Below, in pieces: positions 58,001-64,000 of a stretch of DNA of 64,000 nt (its first letter is position 1; every line of letters begins with the position of its first letter). The notes beneath the pieces are model-generated. The model was not told the origin of the DNA. It did no database searches and saw only the letters and a list, made by a program, of their open reading frames with translations. The DNA comes from Calamus simplicifolius. Taxonomy: Eukaryota > Streptophyta > Magnoliopsida > Arecales > Arecaceae. The stretch covers positions 384,876-448,875 of the forward strand of contig UESW01005007.1 of NCBI GenBank assembly GCA_900491605.1. Direction: 5' to 3'. The translations under genes and the position numbers were made by a program.

Positions 58001-58823
58001 GGACCGTTCCCTCCTGCCTCTGGACAACGCAAGTTCCTAGTGGTGGCCGTCGACCATTTTACTAAATGGATCGAGGCGGAAGCTCTTGCCAAGATCACGA
58101 AGCCAAAATAAAGACTTTCTTCTGGAAGTCTGTGGTGTGCCGGTTCGGGCTACCGCACACCCTCGTTACAGACAACGGCCGACAGTTTGATAACACGGCC
58201 TTCCGGGAATTCTGTGATGGCCTGGGCATCCATCATCGATTCACTTCAGTAGGGCATCCCCAAACCAACGGCGCAGCCGAGGTGACCAATCGCATCATCC
58301 TCCAAGGACTCAGGGCTCGGCTAGATAGCTGCAAAGGGCGCTGGGTGGAAGAACTTTCCAGTGTGCTGTGGGCCTACCACACGACGCCGCGAGCACCTAC
58401 TGGGGAAACCCCTTTCAGCTTGGTCTTTGGGACCGAGGCGGTCATCCCAGTGGAAATAGGAGCTCCCAGTCCCGGACGGAATTATACCACGAAGAAAGCA
58501 ACTCAAACCAGCTGAGGGCTGATCTGGATTTGGTGGAAGAATTGCGAGACCAAGCACAGCTTCGCATGGCAGCGTTCCGTCAGCGAGCGGCCAAGTACTA
58601 CAACGCTCGGGTGCGACCCAAGACATTCCGTCCTGGAGACCTCGTTCTGCGAAGAGCTGAAGTATCAAAGCCGACAGAGGGGGGCAAGCTGGCACCAAAA
58701 TGGGAAGGACCATACCGTGTCAAGGAGGTACTACACCATGGGGCATACAAAGTCGAAGAGCTAGACGGGAAACCGCTCCCTCGCACTTGGAACGCCGACA
58801 ACTTACGCCGGTACTACCAATAG
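55050..58823 (+). pseudogene. pol of the Tat element: PR, RT, RNH, aRNH, IN
   Basis: Protease: ILIDSGSSVDVLSYEAF near 55150-55205. Reverse transcriptase: about 55800-56470, with MCVDFTDLNKACPKDSFPLP, FMDAFSGYNQIRMNP and the catalytic YMDDM at 56263-56277. First RNase H: about 56640-57050 (LLLYLAASSEAVSSVL). Second, archaeal-type RNase H: about 57100-57500 (HVDGASNSQGSG, NNQAEYEALLSGVRLA, FTDSQLVAGQ). Integrase: zinc-binding part near 57885-57925 (CDSCQRHANI) and core with Asp in WGMDILGPF, Asp in LVTDNGRQF and Glu in HPQTNGAAEVTNR. The C-terminal part ends WNADNLRRYYQ at 58823. Breaks: frame changes near 55287, 55895, 56450, 57165, 57810 and 58500, stops at 56023-56025 (TGA) and 56239-56241 (TAG), and a stop near 58110. 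Confidence 0.9.
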
Positions 58824-58899
58824 AACACTATCGTCATTAATTTGAATCTATTCGATAAATGAATGATTGACATGTTCACTTACTTTCGGATGAGTATGT

Positions 58900-59670
58900 T
58901 AACACCAAAGACCGGATCCGCTCCAGCAGCCAAAGACCGACGCCCAGCGTCAGCAACCCAACTCCGTGTTGGCACCAAAGACCGGATCCGCTCCGGCAGC
59001 CAAAGACGACGCCCAGCGTCGGCAACAAAGACCAACTCCGCGTTGGCACCAAAGACCAACGCCCAGCGTCGGCAACAAAGACCAACTCCGTGTTGGCACC
59101 AAAGACCGGATCCGCTCCGGCAGCCAAAGACCGACGCCCAGCGTCGGCAACAAAGACCAACTCCGTGTTGGCACCAAAACCGGATCCGCTCCGACAGCCA
59201 AAGACCGACGCCCAGCGTCGGCAACAAAGACCAACTCCGTGTTGGCACCAAAGACCGGATCCGCTCCGACAGCCAAAGACCGACGCCCAGCGTCGGCAAC
59301 AAAGACCAACTCCGTGTTGGCACCAAAGACCGGATCCACTCCGGCCAAAGACCGACGCCCAGTGTCGGCAACAAAGACCAACTCCGTGTTGGCACCAAAG
59401 ACCGGATCCGCTCCGGCAGCCAAAGACCGACGCCCAGCGTCGGCAACAAAGACCAACTCCGTGTTGGTACCAAAGACCGTGCTCCGACAGCCAAAAGATC
59501 GGCGCCCAGCGTCGGCAACAAAGACCAGCTCTGCGTTGGCGCTAAAGACCAACTCCGCGTTGGCACTAAAGACCAACTCAGCGTTGGCGTTAAAGACCAA
59601 CTTCGCGTTGGCACACTAAAGACCAACTCCATGTTGGCACCAAAGACTGGCTTTGTGTTGGCACATTAGG
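58900..59670 (+). repeat. Tandem repeats between pol and the antisense region
   Basis: Units of about 90 bp contain three related modules: CCAAAGACCGGATCCGCTCC, CAAAGACCGACGCCCAGCGT and CAACAAAGACCAACTCCGTG. At least six near-complete units are visible, ending in shorter 25-bp modules. The words CAAAGACC and GTCGGCA also make up the internal repeats at 3290-4160. Long open frames on both strands are an effect of the repeat. Confidence 0.88.
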
Positions 59671-59901
59671 CACTGGTGCCCTGACTCAGCTGAAGTTGAT
59701 TATGACCAAAGGTGCATAGTAAGAAAAAAAAAATTCATTGATAGCTAAAAGGATACAAAGTTGCCGACTCAGGTCAGGCAGATTGATACAAAAAGAGAAA
59801 CTAAAAGCTATTAAGGGTCATCCAAAGCCGGGACATCATCCTTAGGAACGTCATCAGGCTTCAGTCCCTCAATATCCTCTAGGTCGTAGAGCTCCTGGAT
59901 C

Positions 59902-62071
59902 TTATCTTGCAGTCTTGAAAGCCGGCGTCATAAGCAAGCGCCGCTGACTCGCCACCTCCTTGTCGAAGGCTTTGGACTTTTTAAAATCTTCTACGGCCTC
60001 GGCAACCCTTTTTTCAGCCTCGAGAGCTTTTTTCTCGGACTCAATGGCCCCCCTCTGGGCCTCTATCACTGCCGCCTCCATATGCAATTTTGGTTATGTA
60101 CTGGCGGGTGGCTTCTTTGGCTGCATTTGTCTCAGCGGAGGTAGAACTTAATTGGGTCTTCAAAACACACACCTCAATTCTGCCACCTTCAGCTTCTCTT
60201 CGGCTGCCCTTTGGTTCTCCTCGGCCGCTTTCTGTTTTTCCTCGGCCACCTGAGCATTATCTAGCTCATTGGCTGCGCGGCGCTGAGCAACCTCTAGCGC
60301 ATACTCAGCCTTTTCGGCTCTTAGCCGGGTGACATCGATTTCACCCTTCAGGGCGGCCCGAGTATCCTCCAGAGCCATTGCCGCCTTCTCCGCCTTGACT
60401 TGGAGGGACAACATCTCCTCCCGTGCTTGTTCGATAGCGGTATCGCTCAAGGTCCAGAGGTTCTTCAGGGCGACTAGAGAATTCAATGCCTGGAGGAAAT
60501 GTCAAGATGAAAAAAAAAGGGGAAGGAAAGAGATGATAAAGGGGCAAAATCTCACCCAGAGATGCGCCACCGATGCTTCGCGAAGAAGGTGACTCTCCCC
60601 TGACCCCGGAGAAACTCTTGCAGCTCAACCACCGTGGCTTCCTCCAGGGTCCGTTCAGCCCAACGGCTGTGATTTGCCAACAGCGATTGAAAGGAAGGAT
60701 CGACGCCCCTCTCTTCCCTTGGCGTCGGGCCTACAGAGGCAGATTCCGCCTCTGAACTTGCCGCCTCCGACCCCTTAGCTGGTGGAGGCGCTTCAGCTGT
60801 CGCCCCCATGGGAGGCAGAACAGCTGCTGGGATCGTCGCTACTCCCGCAGGAGCTTGTTCCGTCTCTACGGCCTTGGGCGAGGGCGACGGCGCCCTTGCA
60901 ATCCTCTCAGAGAGGGTCAAGCAGAATAACCGGAGGAGTTGAAGCTGAGGATCTTCCCTCTAGATGGCTTGGTTCTACCTCCTTGCCGGTCTCGGCCCTA
61001 ACTTCTGTCACGGCGGGTTCGTTGCCTTGGGCCTTGGCCGCCTCGCGCGTATGCGAGGGTTCCGCAGTTCTGGCCCCCTTGGCCTCGACCTCACCAGCGT
61101 CGGCCTTTTTAGGGCCGCCCTTTTTCAAAACCTTTGCACGTAGGGGCTTCACGACTTTAGCCCCTCCAGTGTCGGCCCTCTCTGCGTTGGCCCTTCCAGC
61201 GTCGGCCCTCCTCGAGACTTTAGCAATAGCTCTTCTTTGGGCAGGGGGCACGTCCCCTGTAACCTTCCTCTTCTGGAGGCTGCTTGCTTGAGCTCATGAA
61301 GCGACGGCGCCATCCCTACACAGACGGAGGGTAGTTAAAAAAAAGAAAAAGAAAAGGGGGAAGAGGAAAAGAAAAAGAAAAGCAAAGGGAGGAGAAGAGA
61401 GGCGAGTGATCAAGTGCTCACCCCTCGCGGGAATTAAGCCGGCAAGGCGAAGGTTCTCCTCGGCTAAAAGTATATTACACCGAGGGATGTCGGCAGTCAG
61501 AAGCTGCCCAAATGCCATCCGATCTCGCGGAAGAATGGAGGGATCCCTATTAGCGTCAATATTGGGTATCCCCCAGCTTCCACGAACCCCACTGATGTCA
61601 GCAAAGAAGAATTTGTCCTTCCACCCTTTGACGGAAGTAGGAAGGCATAATTTGAGGATCCTATTAGACCTAGGGGTGAAGGACCACCAACCCGATTGCT
61701 TGCGAAGGGTGTAAAAGCTGCGAAACAAAGAGATGCTGGCCTCAATGCCTTGCAAGTGGCAGAGTACCAGGAAACCGACGATGGTCCGGATTGAATTGGG
61801 AACTAACTGGGAGGGAGTCAAAGAGTATCGATTAGGAGGTTGAGAATAAAAGGGTGGATAGGCAACCGAAGCCCGGCCTTAAAAAAGGCTCCGTACAAAG
61901 CAACCCTCCCGGAATGGGAAGAAGTCACCCTGTCAGTGGCGGAAGGGTGGAACAAATGAAGGTCCGACGGGAAGCTATACTTGGCTTTTAGGTTTACTAT
62001 GTCTTGAGCAGACATAGCGGAAGCAGTCCCCTCGGGGACTCCTTGGCAACCCTAGAAGGACCGGCAGCCAT
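59902..62071 (-). pseudogene. Antisense coding region of the Tat element (Transposase_28-like plus coiled coil)
   Basis: Read on minus from an ATG at 62071 (MAAGPSRVAKESPRGL), the sequence gives FFKAGLRLPIHPFILNLLID near 61880 and SQLVPNSIRTIVGFLVLCHL near 61790, followed by SGWWSFTPRSNRILKLCLP. This is the pattern of the plant 'putative gypsy type transposon' domain (Transposase_28). A Lys/Ala-rich linker follows at 61251-60907 and long Ala/Glu coiled coils at 60486-60160 and 60087-59902 (AALKGEIDVTRLRAEKAEYA). Candidate introns with GT, pyrimidine tract and AG lie at 61421-61316 and 60555-60490. Frame changes are present. Its function is unknown; antisense ORFs at this place are known in Tat elements. 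Confidence 0.7.
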
Positions 62072-62682
62072 CGAATGGCTCTGGATGGAAATCCGCCCAC
62101 CGGCCGGACGACTCCCGGTTAGGGGACGACTGACTGGTCGCTGCTCCGGTGAAGAACGATTAGGGGAAGGGGTAGTCCATTGACTCGGTAAGGAATCGGA
62201 AGTCTGAGAAGGGTTGTGGGAACCCCCCAGGAACCAGAGATGGAGCAGGAAGGTGATGAAACCATAGGAACTAACCTGGAAAACTCGAGCCAAAAAAGAG
62301 CACGGGAGAGGATGAACACAGGAGACAAATGGACGCTCGCGGACTCGAAAGGGGGCAGCAACGCAAGAAATGGGGAGGATGGGAAGATAAGGGCAATTTT
62401 CCCTCATAACGCCATTTCAGATCACCCTACAATCGTCCGATCTGACCACACGTCCATCCTCGATTGGGAGGCGTTTCGACGGCCTGCCAACGCGAGAAAC
62501 TCGAAAAGACCACCGATAAAAAGGGAGGCATTAACTTTATCACAATGATACCGCTCGCCTTTTCGTAACGCTGCCCGAGGGAAATCCTCTCTAATCCCAA
62601 CAAAGGCGAAATAATGACGCGAAACCGGCCGCCTAGAGGATATTAACACCCCTTTCGCGGGTAAGTGAACGCTCACCCATCT

Positions 62683-62699
62683 CAGGGGCGGGGGGCATC
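62683..62699 (+). other. Polypurine tract
   Basis: CAGGGGCGGGGGGCATC lies directly before the 3' LTR. It is almost the same as the tract at 4752-4769. Confidence 0.75.
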
Positions 62700-63524
62700 T
62701 GATACGGCTGGCCACTTCCTCTGGGTAGTATTATCTTTTGCACGGTTTTTGAAAGCAATGATGTGACAGCAAAACCCCTTTCGCGGGGCCTTAGCGTCGG
62801 CCTTCCGCATCGGTCCCAGCGCTAAGACTTTGGCTCCGGCCTCCAGCGCTGGCATCCAGCGTCGGCCTTCAGCGTCGGCCACCAGCGTCGGCCATCAGCA
62901 TCGGTCCTAGCACTGACTTTGGCTCCGGCCTCCAGCTCTGGCATCCAGCGTCGGCCACCAGCGTCGCCCAGCGCTAAGACTGGCTTCGGCCTCTAGCGCC
63001 GGCATCCAGCGATGGCCTCTAACGCCGGCATCCAGCGACGGCCTCCAGCTCCAACTCCCAGCGTCGGCCTTCAATGACCAGTCTCATACAACGGATCCGT
63101 GATCTAAGGTTTACTGCCGAGCACCTCGTCCGCCGAAATCACGGGCAAGTGTTAGCTCGATCGGTAGTTACCGCTATAAGCGGCCCTTATCCAGCAACAG
63201 CCCAACAACTTGCCGTTCGAGGAAACATCACAACAGGGAAGATTCGACGGTTCCAACAGAACGAGGTAAACGGGATCCCCGGCAGGTATAAAAAGAGGAC
63301 CCTAGCTCATGCGAAGGGGACTCTCTCTGGCTCTGGCTTCCTCTTTCAAATTCCACACATAATCTCCCTGTTTCACGACTCGCTGACTTGGGCGTCGGAG
63401 GGTCCCCGCCGGAAATACCGGCCCGGGACTTTTTTGCAGGCTCTAGAAGGAAGACTGCGACTTTTCTACGCTCACCACGATCCTAGACCATTCGACGTTC
63501 ATCATAAGTGAGTTGGCGGCAACA
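62700..63524 (+). repeat. 3' LTR of the Tat Gypsy element
   Basis: It is 825 bp with TG...CA ends. Relative to the 5' LTR it has an extra 13-bp CCTTCAGCGTCGG-type unit and small deletions, and about 20 substitutions by eye, many of them transitions. The TATA box is at 63287-63295. Confidence 0.95.
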
Positions 63525-63529
63525 CAATC

Positions 63530-64000
63530 TATCTTGCAGTGGTAATCTGGATTACCACTTGAGTGATAATCCAAATTACCTCAGGAGGAGGTAGTTATCC
63601 ACATTACCGGCTATATTGTAATCCAATAAGTTTTTTTTTGACAAAATTGCCCCTACCTCTTATGTAAAAACAAAATTATTCCTTACTCTAAATAAATAAA
63701 TTAATTAAAAAATTAAATTAAAAAAATTAAAATTAATTTTTTAAAATTTTTAAAATAAATTTTAATTTTTTAAATTAATTTTTAAATTTTTATTTTTAAA
63801 TGTTAAATTAATTAATTAAATTAATTAAATTAAAATTAAATTTTTTTATTTGTCTTAAAATTAAATTTTTTTAAAAAATTTAATTTTTTTTATTTTATTT
63901 TTTAATATTAAATTAAATTAATTATTAAAAATTATTAATTTTTTATGTTTTTAATTAAAAAATTTTTTTTAACTTTTTTTTTTTTTAATTATTAATTTCA
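63530..64000. other. Split MITE-like repeat, then an almost pure A/T stretch
   Basis: 63530-63640 continues the repeat interrupted at 52558 (GGTAATCTGGATTACC). From about 63690 to the window end the sequence is nearly all A and T, with TTAATTAA and TTTAAATT words. No gene is present. Confidence 0.55.

Larger units (their letters stand above)
52559..63524 (+). mobile_element. Full-length Ty3/Gypsy retrotransposon of the Tat lineage
   Basis: The element is 10,966 bp with the perfect target duplication CAATC (52554-52558 and 63525-63529). LTRs are 52559-53374 and 62700-63524, with a primer-site-like sequence after the first and a polypurine tract before the second. The order gag, protease, reverse transcriptase, RNase H, second RNase H, integrase, without a chromodomain, is that of the Tat lineage. 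Between pol and the 3' LTR are tandem repeats and a long antisense coding region, also Tat features. Stops and frame changes run through gag-pol, so it cannot move by itself. Confidence 0.95.

Noticed and set aside
58863..59669. 268-codon open frame and overlapping minus-strand frames
   Set aside because: The region is a tandem repeat of about 90 bp; frames on both strands are a by-product.

Overview
This is a stretch of plant nuclear genome, most likely from a monocot. It holds three spliced protein-coding genes with plant-specific relatives, no bacterial features, and many nested retrotransposons. A palm is my best guess, from the mix of very GC-rich first exons, very long introns and the repeat style; the species cannot be fixed from the sequence alone.

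Layout. (1) 407-6288: a non-autonomous LTR retrotransposon related to the Tat branch of Ty3/Gypsy, with large LTRs full of short tandem repeats and only a broken start of gag inside. (2) 6838-20808 (+): an intact eight-exon gene for a chloroplast-type aldo-keto reductase of the Arabidopsis At1g06690 type, 380 residues. Its fourth intron is about 9.4 kb because an antisense Ty1/Copia element (10234-17034, TSD GATAC) sits in it. Other introns hold a SINE, and a TRIM element lies in intron 7. (3) 25148-35695 (+): a four-exon gene for a two-pass membrane protein of the At1g16860 type, 289 residues. Its 6.8 kb first intron carries a degraded Copia-like element and a perfectly bounded solo LTR (28145-29514, TSD GGTCC) made largely of a 13-member hairpin array; intron 2 carries a 400-bp purine tract. 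(4) 35696-42407: intergenic DNA with simple repeats and a MITE. (5) 42408-44719 (-): an intact two-exon gene for methionine gamma-lyase, 459 residues. (6) about 46494-52100: a decayed CACTA-type DNA transposon, antisense, split by 5'-truncated L1 LINE copies. (7) 52559-63524 (+): a full-length Tat-type Gypsy element (TSD CAATC, LTRs of 816 and 825 bp that look about 97% identical by eye) with decayed gag-pol, a second RNase H, a tandem-repeat block after pol and a long antisense ORF region. It landed in an older MITE-like repeat whose halves flank it. (8) 63530-64000: almost pure A/T.

The three host genes are independent: a stromal or plastid oxidoreductase, an endomembrane protein of unknown role, and sulfur amino-acid catabolism. 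They share no operon-like logic. The interest lies in the mobile elements. Three LTR families with matching ends and matching R/U5 segments each carry a different private tandem repeat in U3, and two of them share one repeat theme between the coding region and the 3' LTR. I found no defence, CRISPR, secretion or other new multi-gene system, and I do not claim one. Exon borders were set by eye from GT-AG sites and frame continuity.
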